This document shows, in pieces, positions 32,976 to 44,272 of a stretch of DNA of 64,000 nucleotides. Under the pieces are notes generated by a model, which made no database searches, had not been told where the DNA came from, and saw only the letters and a program-made list of their open reading frames with translations. Position numbers and translations under genes: made by a program. The DNA is from Adenophora triphylla var. japonica (taxonomy: Eukaryota; Streptophyta; Magnoliopsida; Asterales; Campanulaceae): NCBI GenBank assembly GCA_022495995.1, contig JAFEMH010003641.1, positions 186,001-250,000 on the forward strand, in the 5' to 3' direction. Position 1 is the stretch's first letter. Each line of letters starts with the position of its first letter.

Positions 32976-34490
32976 TTAGTATTTTGCTTTGCATACACCA
33001 AAGCGATCTCTGAGCTTCAAGAACGCATCTCGCTGCAAAGGCTTTGTCATCAAATCAGCAACCTGCTCCTTAGTTTCACAATGTACCAGATTTATAACTC
33101 CATTCTGAACAAGCTCTCTCAAGAAATGAAAACGCACATCAATATGCCTACCTCATCCATGCATAACATGATTTTTGGATAGCTTAATAGTTGAACTATT
33201 GTCACAATAAACAACAATAGCTTTGTCATGAACACAACCAAGCTTTTCTGTAATTCTTCTCAACCATACTGCTTGACTCGCGCATCCTGCTGCAGCCACA
33301 AATTCAGCTTCTGTGGTTGATAATGTAACGATAGGCTGCTTCTTTGAAAGCCATGAAACAGCTCCCGAACCTATGAAGAAAACATACCCAGATGTGCTCT
33401 TTCGATCATCCAAATCCCCAGCATAATCACTGTCAGTATAAGCTACTAAGTCCGAGTTCTCTCTCCTATACATAATTCCATAATCGACAGTTCCTTTCAA
33501 GTACCTTAATAACCTCTTAACAGCTTGTACATGAATCTCAGTAGGCTTCGATAAGAATCTACTTACTAAGCTCACACTGTACTGCAAATCTGGTCGAGTT
33601 GCGGTAAGGTACATAAGGCTGCCCACCATTTGTTTGTAAGAAGACTCGTCTGCTGGAACTCCTCCTTCATCTTTATTAATCCGATTACCAGGAACAATTG
33701 GACTGTCAACAACTTTACTCTCCATCATCCCAAACCTTTTTAATACCTCAGTTGCATATTTCTTTTGGCACATGAAGATGCCACTTGTGTGCTGCATTAC
33801 TTCTATGCCAAGAAAATATTTCATCATGCCAAGATCAGTCATCTCAAAAACTTACATCATCGAGTTCTTGAAATCACTTAGCATTCCTTCATCACCACTT
33901 GTATAGATAAGATCATCAACATAAAGACTCACAATAAGCAATTTACCTTCCTTGTTTTTCTTGGTGAAAAGTGTTTGCTCATTTGGACACTTCTCGAAAC
34001 CTTCTTCCAGAAAATAAGACTCTATTCGGCTAAACCAAGCTCGAGGTGCCTGTTTTAATCCGTATAGAGCCTTATGCAACTTGTAGACTTTATCTTCACT
34101 TCCTTTAACTTCGTAGCCTTTTGGTTGATGGACATACACATCCTCATCAAGCTCGCCATATAAGAAGGCTGACTTAACATCCAACTGGAAAATCCTCCAA
34201 CTTCGTTGAGCTGCTAATGCTACCACTGTTCTGAGTGTTTCAATTCTAGCTACTGGTGCATATACTTCCACATAGTCAATCCCATATTTTTACGAGTACC
34301 CCTTTGCTACCAAGCGAGCTTTATACTTTTCTAGCTCTCCATTCTCATCATATTTTGTCTTATACACCCACTTAACTCCAACTTTCTTAGCCCCTATAGG
34401 TAAATCAACTAAGCTCCAAGTTTTGTTCTTTTCTATGGATTCTACCTCTTTATCCATGGCTACCTTCCAATGCTCACTTTTTACAGCTTC
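32976..34490 (-). pseudogene. W reverse transcriptase and RNase H
   Basis: Minus strand, one frame with stops. RT: WSLVDLP...KVGVKWVYKTK near 34400, a TAA at about 34290 (CAA-to-TAA possible), [52 protein letters not shown] and an intact YVDD (about 33905-33915). A TAA at 33849 separates MTDLGMMKYFLGIEV. RNase H follows with YTDSDYAGDLDDRKSTSGYVFF, STTEAEFVAA and CDNSSTIKL, a TGA near 33150, then HIDVRFHFLREL and a final DAFLKLRDRFGVCKAKY with the stop at 32976-32978. It once copied RNA to DNA. Confidence 0.9.
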
Positions 34491-35755
34491 CTAAAAAAAT
34501 AATGGACCACTAGCAACCATTAGAGCCATATTTACTTCTTCATCTTCTAATAAATCTAATTCTTCCCCGCTTACATAATCATTCAACCATGAAGGAGGAT
34601 GTGTCTCTCTTCTTCTTCTTCTTCTCATAACCACACTCTCATTACCTGCCCCACTCTCATTTTCTTCCAGATTCTCATTTTCAACTTCTTCAATTTCGTT
34701 ATACTCTTCACTCTCATTTTCGACTCCCTCATTAGTCTCACCTTCCCAATCTAAATTTATCAAGACTTCTTCTTTATAAATACCATCCCAATCCCATTGT
34801 TTTTCTTCTTCAAACACAACATCCCTACTAATCACAATTTTCTTAGTAATAGGATTAAACAACCTGTAGCCCTTTGACTGATCACTTATTCCTAAGAAAA
34901 TACAAGTAAAACTTCTGTCATCTAGTTTAGTTCTCCGTACCTTAGGCACATGAACATATGCAATGCATCCAAACACGCGAAAATAATCGACCGATGGTCA
35001 AGATCCGCTCCATGCTTCTTCTGGGGTCACGTCTTTCACAGCTGAATTCAGACATCTATTCAGAACATGATTACTCCAGTTCACTGCCTCAGCCCAAAAT
35101 ATTTTTGGCATTTTCTTCTCGGATAGCATAGCTCGTACCATGTTCAACACAGTTCGATTTTTACGTTCCGCCACACCATTCTATTGAGGAGTGTATGTAA
35201 TTGTCAATTGTCTTCGTATCCCATTCTCCTTGCAGAAACTATTGAATTCAAAAGAGGTAAACTCTCCACCTCTGTCCGTGCAAAACATTTAAGTGAAAGC
35301 CCTGTCTCATTTCCTACTAACTTCACAAAGCATTTCAAATAACTTAAAGCTTCTGATTTTTCCACCAAGAAATAAATCCAAGACTTTCGACTATAATCAT
35401 CAATAAAGCACAAAGTGTACCTTTTGTTGCTGATTGAAGTGGGAGTTATTGGACCGCAAATGTCAGCATGAACAAGGTCTAGAATTTGAGTAGCTCTCCA
35501 GGAACTCTTTCTTGGTATTGGATCTCGGTGATGCTTCCCAATGAGACAATCAACACATATTTCTGTCCCAGCAACGATCTTTGGTAATCCTCGAACCATC
35601 TTCTTTCTTTCCAAAGTCTTCAAGGCTTGATAGTTCAGGTGGCCATCTGCAATGCCACAATCTGGTTGTATAATTGTCTTTGGTGATAAAACAATTATTC
35701 TCTGATTGAGCTGGATTTCATGGCTGTGAAAACAGGGTAAACATTCTGTTTGCAC
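34491..35755 (-). pseudogene. W integrase
   Basis: Minus strand. 35755-35204 covers the zinc domain (H-L-N-Y-Q-A-L-K-T-L ... CVDCLIGKHHRDP) and the catalytic core start (LDLVHADICGP, YTLCFIDDYSRKSWIYFL). A shift near 35290 disturbs the second catalytic Asp block; a TAG interrupts TPQQNGVAERKN near 35180 and a TGA near 34997 precedes VDYFRVFGCIAYVHVPK. 34976-34491 is the C-terminal part with CIFLGISDQSKGYRLFNP and an acidic Glu/Asn-rich hinge before RT, ending at a TAG. Confidence 0.88.
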
Positions 35756-36921
35756 TCATGCTGGTTTCAATAATAAGACCTTTCTCAGGATGAAAAATCT
35801 TGCAGACCCCATCTTTAATCAGAATTTCTAACCCTTTCTCTTGAAGTTGTCCCATGCTTAAGAGATTATTTTTCAGCTCCGAAACATAGTATATGCCACT
35901 TAAGATGTATTTGACACCTTTCAAAATTAACTTCACATTACCTCGACCTGCAACATCCATTCTTCTGTCATTGCCCAACCTGACAGTTGTTTTGAATCCT
36001 TCATCTAGCTCAATGAATAGAGCTTTATCTCCACACATGTGGTTTGAAGAACCCGAATCTAGAAACCACGCATCTTCTCTTTTTTTATTTTTTATTTCAG
36101 CATAAGTCATCAGCAATACCTCTTCTTCATCTTCAAGTGTTGCATAATTGGTTTCATCTTCAAGTGGCCTTTGAAAAAATTTGTCTTCCTCTGCCTCTTC
36201 CACGTCCTCTTGCTCCACCTTGCGCAGCCATTCTTCCACGTCCTCTAGCACTTTGTCCCACTTCATAAGACACCTTGAGTGCTTGCTCATCTTCTCCCTC
36301 TATATCTTTTCTAAATTTCTGCTCATGCACAAGCAATGAACTTTGAAGAGCATCAACAGAAAGCTGATCAATGTCTTTTGATTCCTCAATGGAACACACA
36401 ATGTAATTCCATTTTTTAGTGAGGGTCCTTAAGATCTTTGCCACTATTTTTACATCAGGCATGTCATCTCCACAATTCCGTATATCAGTTGCAATCACCA
36501 TCACTCGACCAAAATAGTCCGTGATTGATTCTCCATTCATAGCCAAAACTTCAAAACTTCTGCGAAGACAATTAATTTGAGCTCATTGGACACGAGCATC
36601 GCCCTGGCATTTCAACTTCATTGCATCCCAAAGTTGTTTAGCCGTCTCCTTCTTCGTGATAGTCTTCAAAATTGACTTGTCAATTGAAGAGAACAAGTAA
36701 TTTTTGGCCTTCAAGTCTTTTAGCTTCATTTCATCTAAGACTTTATTTTCTGCATCTGCTAATGATCCTTCATTTGCCGGAATCGTATAGCCTGATTCCA
36801 CTACACTCCAATACTCCCTGGATCGCAGAAGATTTTCCATGACCATACTCCAATGGTCATAATCTCCATCAAACTTTGGAATGCCAGGTTGTGCATATCC
36901 ATTGTTTGCTTCAACACTCAT
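35718..36921 (-). pseudogene. W gag and protease
   Basis: Gag starts at 36921 (M-S-V-E-A-N-N-G). The first 112 codons (IPKFDGDYDHWSMVMENLLRSREYW, AKQLWDAMKLKCQGDARVQ) end at a TGA where CGA (Arg) is expected, and the same frame resumes at 36588 to about 36160, ending in an Arg/Gly-rich tail. The zinc knuckle normally found between this tail and ETNYA is missing: FSKAT passes almost directly to LEDETNYATLEDEEE in a shifted frame, so a deletion removed it. Protease follows (36290-35718) with W-F-L-D-S-G-S-S-N-H-M as its catalytic block. Confidence 0.88.
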
Positions 36922-36954
36922 CTTCCTCTCTCTTGAACCCGCTCTGATACCAAA

Positions 36955-37201
36955 TGTTGGATATAAGATAAAGCATGAACTCTATTGATTATAAAACAAT
37001 TGTATGGAAAGGGTTGAGTTTATTTGCATGAATGTAAGCTTTTAAATAGCTTTACAACCGAACAGAAATTCCAAGAAAATAGCACCTAACTTATTGCTAA
37101 AGGCTAGGTCTTTATCAAACAATAAAAGACTCAGTAAACTCCTAGAAAACAGGAAACAAGACTAAGTAAACTCTTAATATAAAACATGAAAAAGTTCTTT
37201 A
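36955..37201 (-). repeat. 5' LTR of W
   Basis: 247 bp, paired with 32693-32939; the PBS abuts its inner end. GTTAT (37202-37206) follows. Confidence 0.9.
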
Positions 37202-37250
37202 GTTATGTGGTTAGAGCTGGTCATTAATTGAGTGGAGTATGAAGAAGTGG

Positions 37251-37738
37251 TCGCCATTAATGGAGTGGAGTGCCAGTCAGTGACGAGGCTACACTCGTTG
37301 CAGGGGGTCATCCGACCATCTTCAATTTTGGAATGTGTCAATTTTAGTATTATGACTATTATCAAATTTTTATAAAATGACATTTTACTACTAAAAATTA
37401 TGAATTTGTATGTTTTGACCCCCTTAATTTTGAGAAAATTTAACACTGAATTAATATTTTGACCCCCTAATATATTAAATTCAAATACCTTAATCATAAT
37501 GTTAAAAAAAAAACTTGATCCCCTTTGAAAAAAAATTATGGCTTGGCCACTGGTGCCAGTGAAGGAGATATAATGGGGTTCAAGGCAGGGTTAGAGACAG
37601 AGCGTGGAAGATATAATAAAAGTGGGATAACATTAGTTTATTACGTGGGCGAGTGTATAATAAAGTTGAAGGTATAATAAAAGTGGGATAACATCAGTTT
37701 ATTACATGGGCGAGTGTATAATAAAGTTTTGGTAAGTA
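37251..37738. other. decayed flank of VHA-c with a local duplication
   Basis: No coding signal. A 55-60 bp tandem duplication (GTGGGATAACATYAGTTTATTAC and GGGCGAGTGTATAATAAAG) lies at 37620-37730. The TA at 37737-37738 is the left target dinucleotide of the mariner-type element. Confidence 0.5.
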
Positions 37739-39587
37739 CTCCCTCCATACCCGACCAAGGGTCCTGGGATTGGATTTTACGCTTCTTAAGTTTTTTTTTT
37801 TTAAATAAATAAAGAATGGTAAGTGGGTAGAAGATTAGAGGAGAGAGAATGTAAAAGTTAAATGTGGGATATGAAATAATAGTTAATGATTTTTTTTTTT
37901 TTTTTTTTTTTTTTGAAAATGGGTAGAAGATTAGAGAAGAGAAAATGTAAAAGTTAAATGTGGGGTAGGGAATAGGGGTGTAAACGGTTCGGTTTAGCTC
38001 GATTTGGGGAAATTTTGGAGCTAAACCGCTAGTATCGGTTTGGAGAAATTCCAAACCGAGCTAAACCACAAAAAATTCAAACCGAGCTAAGCTAAACCGC
38101 CAAAGTTCGGTTTAGCTCGGTCTAAACCGCGGTTTGGAGAGTGGCCGGAATTTGTCACCGGAAAGTGAAAATATCACCGAAGAAGACGGAGACCTTCCTT
38201 GCGAAGGAATCCAAGTAACCCTATTGAAAAGGAATCCAAGTAACCCTATTGAAAACTCTTGATGCCCACTAAATTTGAAGCTTCAAAATCCTTCTGCTGT
38301 GAAACCATATTCTACCTATCATACAGTCTTTTTTCAAAAATAAAAGTAAAAAAATATCATACAGTCTAATACTCCACTTAACTTGAACAACCAAATATTA
38401 AAAAGTGAAAAAGAAGAGAACCTAAAGCAATTTTGTGTATCGATATGAAGCAAGTAATAAAAAAATCTCCATTTTCAGAATTTTTCATTATATAATGACT
38501 CAGAAATATGTCATACATCAGCTTTGGTTAGTAAATGGAATTTTTTGATATGAGTCTTCTTCTAGACTAGTAGCAGCCGGAAAGATAAAAAACTAAAAGA
38601 TGCTACTGGAGTGTTATCTTTAGAAGTGCGGTAAGAATCCTAAATCCTAGAATTCTAAAGCAATTCCGATCCTTTGCGGCACACCACCTAAGAGTAACAT
38701 AAAGAGTGCAGCAGCAATTTTCTTGTACAAAGGTAGTTGCGGTTAACATCTGATTTAATGAGAGCAGGTTTGACAGTTGTTTTCTTTCTTCAACGGATTC
38801 TGCCAAGCTGATTTGGATACTTTTTTAAGATGCGAGTTTTGATTCAAGGATCTGTCACCATGTCATATATTGTCCGGCACTTGTTCTGGTCAATATTTCT
38901 TATTCCCCTCCTACTCCAGTTTTTCAATGGACACGACCGGCGCTTCGTCTTCAATGGACACCGGCGGCTACCGTCTTCAACGATTGAGAATGAAACCTAG
39001 AGTAATCGAAAGGTTTTTGAGAAATTTCAGTTTTTGCGCCAACAATGAGATTAAAAAGAGGCAGAGGGTTCAAATATTACATTTTAGGGTTTTGAAATTA
39101 ATTAAAGGTGGGGATTAATTTGATTTGGAATGAATGGTCAGGATTATGGTTTATGTTGGTTTGGCTCGGTCTCGTAGCTCGGTCTCATAGCTCGGTTTAA
39201 TGGCTAAACGGTTTAGCTCGGTTCGGCTCGGTTTGGCTCGGCACCCTCAAACCGCAAGCTAAACCGAACCACGTGGTTTGTAATTTTTATAAACCGAGCT
39301 AAACCACTTAAATAAAAAAACCGAGCTAAACCCCACGGTTTAGCTCGGTTCGGTCTCAAACCGCGGTTTGAGCTAAACCACTTACACCCCTAGTAGGGAA
39401 TAGAAGTTAATGATTGATTTTTTTGTAAATATGTTAACACTATAAGGGTATAATGAATGATTTTTTTGTAAATATATTTAAATTATAAGGGTATAAATAT
39501 ATTCAAAACTTGCCATTTAGGGAAGGAACTCTTGAAGTGGGACGGACCAAAAGAAAAAGTAGGACTCTTGAAGTGGGACGGAGGGAG
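37739..39587. mobile_element. mariner/Stowaway-type non-autonomous element
   Basis: Left end CTCCCTCCATACCC (37739) and right end GGGACGGAGGGAG (to 39587) form terminal inverted repeats, each next to TA, the target duplication of Tc1/mariner-type elements. CTCCCTCCGTCCC ends are typical of plant mariner-derived MITEs. Without the nested hAT element it is about 420 bp, with no transposase and a poly-T run at 37891-37914. Confidence 0.85.
37973..39392. mobile_element. non-autonomous hAT element
   Basis: Terminal inverted repeats TAGGGGTGTAAACGG...(37973) and ...CTTACACCCCTA (to 39392) are flanked by an exact 8-bp duplication GTAGGGAA (37965-37972 and 39393-39400), the hAT hallmark. Both ends carry many copies of GGTTTAGCTCGG or its complement (37990-38130, 39160-39375), matching the subterminal repeats bound by hAT transposase. 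The 1.42-kb interior has no transposase frame; its short open frames (for example 38603-38806) are not recognisable. Confidence 0.9.
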
Positions 39588-39654
39588 TATATAATAAAGT
39601 GTCAGGACTTGTGTTAAGAAAGCCTCGATGTTTTGTGTTAAAAAAGTGTCATTA

Positions 39655-39722
39655 CAACAACAACAACAACAAAGCCTTAGTCCCAAAATAATTTGGGATC
39701 GGCTAACATGAATCCTCATATG
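39655..39722 (-). mobile_element. 3' end of an RTE-type LINE or Au-like SINE
   Basis: On the minus strand: CATGTTAGCCGATCCCAAAT, then TATTTTGGGACTAAGGCTTT and a (GTT)n tail. A GTCGGC...TTGGGACTAAGGC segment followed by TTG repeats is the common 3' end of plant RTE LINEs and of SINEs that use them. Only about 65 bp remain, so the parent class is not decided. Confidence 0.55.
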
Positions 39723-39734
39723 TCATCGTAAAAA

Positions 39735-39900
39735 AAGATTGTTGAAAAAAAATAATAAATAAATAAATAAATAAATAAATAAAATAAATAAATAAACAAA
39801 TAAATAAATAAACATACAAATCAAAATCAAAATAAAAAAAATCAAAAAATCAAAAAATCAAAAAATAAATAAACATACAAATCAAAATCAAACTACTACA
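39735..39900. repeat. AAAT/AAATC simple repeats
   Basis: (AAAT)n at 39755-39812, followed by CAAAAAAT repeats and a duplicated segment AACATACAAATCAAAATC. Confidence 0.8.
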
Positions 39901-41083
39901 TTAACAAATAAAAAATAATAAATAATTATGATATTTATTGAAATACTTATTATTTTATACGGTAAATAATTAACTTTTAATAATGAATTATTGTTTAATT
40001 TTCCTTTTCAGCTTAATTTTTAGTTTATTTTAAACCATATTCTTACCTTTTTTTTAGAATAAATATTAAATTATATTTGATCAATAATTTTTTATTAAAA
40101 AAAGACTTGAAAATAATGACATAATATTAAAAATAATTATCAATGTTGTGAGATTGACAACATGTTATTTAAAATTAATCTACTTCTCAAAAGTATTTTT
40201 ATTTTTACCAATTATTTTTATATTTTTACCAAAAAAATATATATTTTTCTGAGACTAGACAAAATAAAGTTTTAAGGAATTTTACACCAAATTTTTTTAT
40301 TAAAAATTTAAATAGTTATGCTAAAATTGCGATTGACAAATCTAAAATCTAACATTTTTAACGAGATTTTTATGAGTAAAACTAATAGTTTTATCTCGTT
40401 TTCAATTTATAACTTAAAACAGTAAAGTTGTGAGATTGAAAATTTAAATTGGTGGTTTGACAATTTTTTAGCCATAAAAATATTCATTTATAAGTTTACA
40501 AATAAAGTTTAATAGTGAATGTAAATTTTCTAATTTGAAATTCCATACTTTATTCACCGGCTTTTATAAATTTCATTGCAATCATTAAGGAAAAAAATCA
40601 AGGTAAAAATATTATTAAATTAAAGTAATATTTTTATGCAGTTTATATCAACTTGGTTAAAGATGAATAGTTCTTTTTTTTTTTTTTACAATAATTTATT
40701 ATCAATTTTATATTTTATTTATTGATATTTGATATGCTTTTATATTTCTTGACATGATTGAAAATAATTATATAGATGATAATAAAGTGTAGAACAACCT
40801 TACCATTTTAAGGAAAATACCATAAATAAGAGGAAATGATTGAAGGGCAATTGAATCAAAATATTAAATTGTATTAATGAACGTAGTGGATAAGGAAAAT
40901 ATGTAGTGGTAATAGTTCCTCCCTTTGTAATTATAGATTTTTCTATACATGTAGACTAACATATTTATGGAAGCATATAAATACATTGATTGCCTTATTC
41001 AAAAAGTTTAATATATGCTTAAGGAAACACTTTAGAAAAAACGTAATATTATACACTGAACAGTATAAATCGAGACAACAACA
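39901..41083. other. AT-rich sequence, nothing recognised
   Basis: About 1.2 kb of strongly AT-rich DNA without long frames or repeats that I can see. It could be a decayed transposon interior or a matrix-type AT-rich region. Confidence 0.4.
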
Positions 41084-41821
41084 TGGGCTTGTCCGGGTAA
41101 GACCCAAGTGGATTGGACCCTAAACATAATCCATCAAGTCTCAGCTATGAGGGAAGACCTGGGCTTCCTCGTCTCTCTATCTCGTCATTTCCTAAGGCTG
41201 GCCAAGGCCAAATAGGCGACACGACCAAAGCCCAACTCAAGGGCCGAGGAACTCCCCCCCAAGGCCGAGGTGATCTCCCTTGAGGACGAGGAGGCTTCCT
41301 CGGCTATGACGTCATCATGACGGGCTTCCTATTCATCTCTCGTCCCTTCCTGGGCTCATAGTAGGCCGAGATGGCTATGTATGACAAGGAAGGAGTATCT
41401 CGGCATACCGGCAGAGCAGTTTATCAGTCCTATCTAAATAAGGATACTAAAGCAGTTACAATCTCTCTAGGATTGTAACCTCCTATATCAATTCAAGTCA
41501 AACAAGGACTCCTAAACAGATATAATCCTCTTAGGATTATATCTTATCTCTTTACAGTCAAGTTCAACATAGATTCTACATATTTACACCTATAAATACA
41601 ATCCATATATCAGATTATTTTGGTACGTTATCTCTTTCACTCGAAGCTCTGTCAATTTGATTTCTCTATATAAAAAAACGTGAACTTACTCTCACGCCGG
41701 AGGGCCTTCGCCGGAGAAGCCCCAACTTAGTTTACATTTTTTGTCTCTTTTCAGGCTATTCAATCGCCGGAGTACAACCGACCGCTGGATTTGGGCTGAT
41801 TCGATCTTTTTGGCAGCATCA
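41084..41821 (+). repeat. 5' LTR of V
   Basis: The right end (CATCA at 41821) is set by the PBS; the left end is a guess (TGGGCTTGTCC at 41084) because no second LTR is present. It has a TATA box (CTATAAATAC, 41590-41599) and several GGCCGAGG/CCTCGGC repeats upstream. Confidence 0.65.
41306..41599 (+). promoter_or_regulatory. TGACGTCA palindrome and TATA box of the V LTR
   Basis: The perfect palindrome ATGACGTCAT (41306-41315), a classical bZIP (TGA/CRE) site, is followed by CATGACG and lies about 280 bp upstream of the TATA box (41590). Confidence 0.5.
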
Positions 41822-41822
41822 G

Positions 41823-41843
41823 TTTGGTTCCATTACCGGGAAC
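41823..41843 (+). other. primer binding site of V
   Basis: TTTGGTTCCATTACCGGGAA directly after the LTR end; this form is common in plant gypsy elements. The tRNA was not determined. Confidence 0.65.
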
Positions 41844-42162
41844 CGATTCAAAGAACCATTGTTTAGCCTGAAAATCCGCTCGCCTAAGCCCTATTTTCCG
41901 CCAAATAATTCTGATTTTGGCCGGAAAATCATTGTCCGTTTTTGATTATGTTGTGTTTTCAGCCGGATCCTGCAATTTTCGCCTGGAAAATTCGTTTTTT
42001 GGCCAGAAAACTGGTGCTTGAACGTTAGCAGTTGAATTCTGTTTGTGGCAAGTAAAACCTGTTTTACGTTTGGCCGGAAAATTGTGATTTTGGCCGGAGA
42101 GTTGTTATTTTGGCCGTTTGTAATTACCGGATAATTTTTGGTCCCAAAATTCTTGAATCTCA

Positions 42163-44272
42163 ATGGAAGACGGAAACTTTGCAAGTGTTACTAATGAGGA
42201 GCGAACTCACACGGACGAGATCCCTCCCAACACCGACGTACTTCCTCCTCTACCTCAGATCGAGGGACCACCTCCCCTCAGCATGACTCTCCGATCTTCT
42301 CGGAATCAGCCAGCTGCCGAGGGGGCAGGTGCAAACCTTCCTCATCCTCATCGTCCACGAGGGAAGCGAGCTCCAAGCAAGAAGACGATGAGGAACCCAG
42401 AGGCAGGACTAGCTGAGAACTTCCAGCCTGTTGATCGACGTACCCTCTTGAACCCTCTTGCACCAACAAATGGTGACATTGCAACATATCTACGAGACTC
42501 AGAATGCTTTATTGCAATTGGATCCAGAAAACTCAATGGCCGAGTTCATTATGCCTTCGAGGTCAGGAAACTCTCGTGGAAGGGAAACTCAGGATGAGAG
42601 ACGAGGTAGCTAGAGGTGTCCTCCTCGTGGCCAAGATCCCCCTCCCCATGTGCCTGTCGTACCACTTAGGGAACACCTCCGAGATGCTCCTCATCCTCGG
42701 CCTAACAATCATGAGAACGAGAAGACTGTGGTAGACCTCAGAAGCCATCTGAATTCAAAGGAGCATGAGGTAAACTCAGCTGACTTGCGAGCGAGGCTCA
42801 GTCTGGCTAGGCGTTTATCCCCTCCTCGTCTTAACATATCATCTCGTCCTAGCCATCGTCCTCAGCGTGATTCACCTAGTCCACGACATTTTGCAAGGCC
42901 GAGGAGTCCTCAACCGTATAGAATGGTCCTCGATGGATATGAGGGAGAGCTGAGGAAAGATAAAGCACCCTCTAGACGAAGGGAGAACCATCGAGATGAC
43001 GAGGAACACAGTAGGGTGAATGGTCACCCAAGAGAAAGGTCCCATCGTAGTTCCCACCGAAGCACTCATTCCAGCACTGAGAAGGGGATTAATGCTAAAG
43101 AATTGCAACTCTTGAAAAAGAGAATAGATGATATGGAGATGGGGAAGAAGGATGAAGAAGATGATGACACCTGTGCCAACCGTCCCTTCTCTTCGAGAAT
43201 AAATGATGTACCACCTAATCCTGCCTTCAAGGTCCCAAGTTTTGAAAAATATTCTGGAACTACTGACGCACGGGAACATGTGCAAAGTTTCGAGTCTACT
43301 ATGGCCCTCCTCACTAAGGCCGATGTCGTTCTCTGTAAAGCCTTCGCGAGCACCTTATCCGGAACAGCCCTGACCTGGTTCCGTGAGCTTAAAAAAGGAT
43401 GCATCGATAGCTGGAGGGGCATGAGGAGGATGTTCCTAAATCACTTTACCACGGCAGGAAGGAGGAAGAAGAGGTTAACCAACCTTGCCAACATCGAGCA
43501 AGGGAAAAATGAGACCACTTTGAACTACTATGATAGATTCTGAACCATAGCAGATCAGGTAGAAGAAAGCCTCACTGATAGAGAGGTGATTGTTTGTTTC
43601 AATTCCGGATTGAAATCCAGACCACTCATCTATGAACTCTCCGCCCGAGAGCCAAAGTCTAAGGCTGACTTATACAATGTGGCTTACGCAATTGCTATGA
43701 CGGAGGAGAAAAGCAAGAAGAGGTCTAACAAGATGGAACCAGAAGCAGCTGGGACTCGCCATGCTTCCAATGGAAATGGAAATGGAAACGGATTCACGGG
43801 GAAGAATAGAACAAGAGGTTCTGAAAAGGCTGAAATTTTTACCCCTCTCACCAAGCCTATCACTGAAATCATGCAATTGGTGAACCTCCCACCTCCTCGT
43901 CCACTGAATGATAAACCAAAGTTCCCTCGTGACCCTTCCAAATACTGTGATTTCCACAAGGACCATGGTCACACCACCGAAATGTGCATTGCCCTCAAAC
44001 GAATGATCCAAAGGTAGGTTGACGAAGGCAAGCTAGATCGCTACGTCATGGAAAAAGATGGCAAGAGGAAACAGAAAGAGGACGAGAGTGAAGATGATGA
44101 CAAGAGCGAGGACATAGAGTAGAGGCCTCCTAGGGTCAAATTGCATGTGATTAGGGAAGAGACAGTCTCTACCAGAAAGCTCAGATATCAAATTCATGAG
44201 CTAAGTAAAGTATATCATGTTCCTACCTAGGTTCACAAGGCTGAAGAAGTAATCAGTTTCTCTCCCAATGAA
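42163..44272 (+). pseudogene. gag of V
   Basis: The N-terminal frame (42163-42597, M-E-D-G-N-F) is proline-rich; a shift near 42600 leads to 42650-43543. The core is a Retrotrans_gag domain (VPSFEKYSGTTDAREHVQSF, ASTLSGTALTWFRELKKGC, MRRMFLNHFTTAGR). After a TGA at 43541-43543 (CGA-to-TGA fits) it continues as TIADQVEESLTDREVIVCFNSG to a Tat-type knuckle, Y-C-D-F-H-K-D-H-G-H-T-T-E-M-C (about 43943-43990). TAG codons follow at 44015-44017, about 44120 and about 44228, all where CAG would fit. Gag forms the particle. Confidence 0.85.

Larger units (their letters stand above)
32693..37201 (-). mobile_element. Ty1/copia retrotransposon W in VHA-c exon 2
   Basis: LTRs of about 247 bp (32693-32939 and 36955-37201) and the duplication GTTAT (32688-32692, 37202-37206). 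The initiator-Met PBS (TTTGGTATCAGAGC) abuts 36955 and the polypurine tract (TTTAGGGGAGGGTT) abuts 32939. Read on the minus strand the LTR begins TA and ends CA, not TG...CA. At 4.5 kb with small LTRs it resembles the Ale/Retrofit group, though that is by size only. One long pol frame runs from 36921 to 32976 with several stops and shifts, most stops explained by C-to-T. Confidence 0.94.
32474..37250 (+). pseudogene. VHA-c: V-type H+-ATPase 16-kDa proteolipid (subunit c) pseudogene
   Basis: Subunit c forms the membrane proton ring of the vacuolar ATPase. Exon 1 (about 32474-32529) shows G-D-E-I-A-P-F-F-C-F-L in one frame and A-A-L-V-F-Y in another, so a frameshift lies between. A 102-bp intron (GTAACT at 32530, TTTTAG ending 32631) joins T|GT into a Cys codon. 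Exon 2 then reads CMGATYGTAKSGVGVASVGV, the first membrane hairpin of the family, up to 32692. Element W follows; after it and its duplication, 37207 onward continues the same exon as M-W-L-E-L-V-I, against the family's M-R-P-E-L-V-M. The sequence then decays. No start codon, later exons or functional protein remain. The intron argues against a processed copy. Confidence 0.85.
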
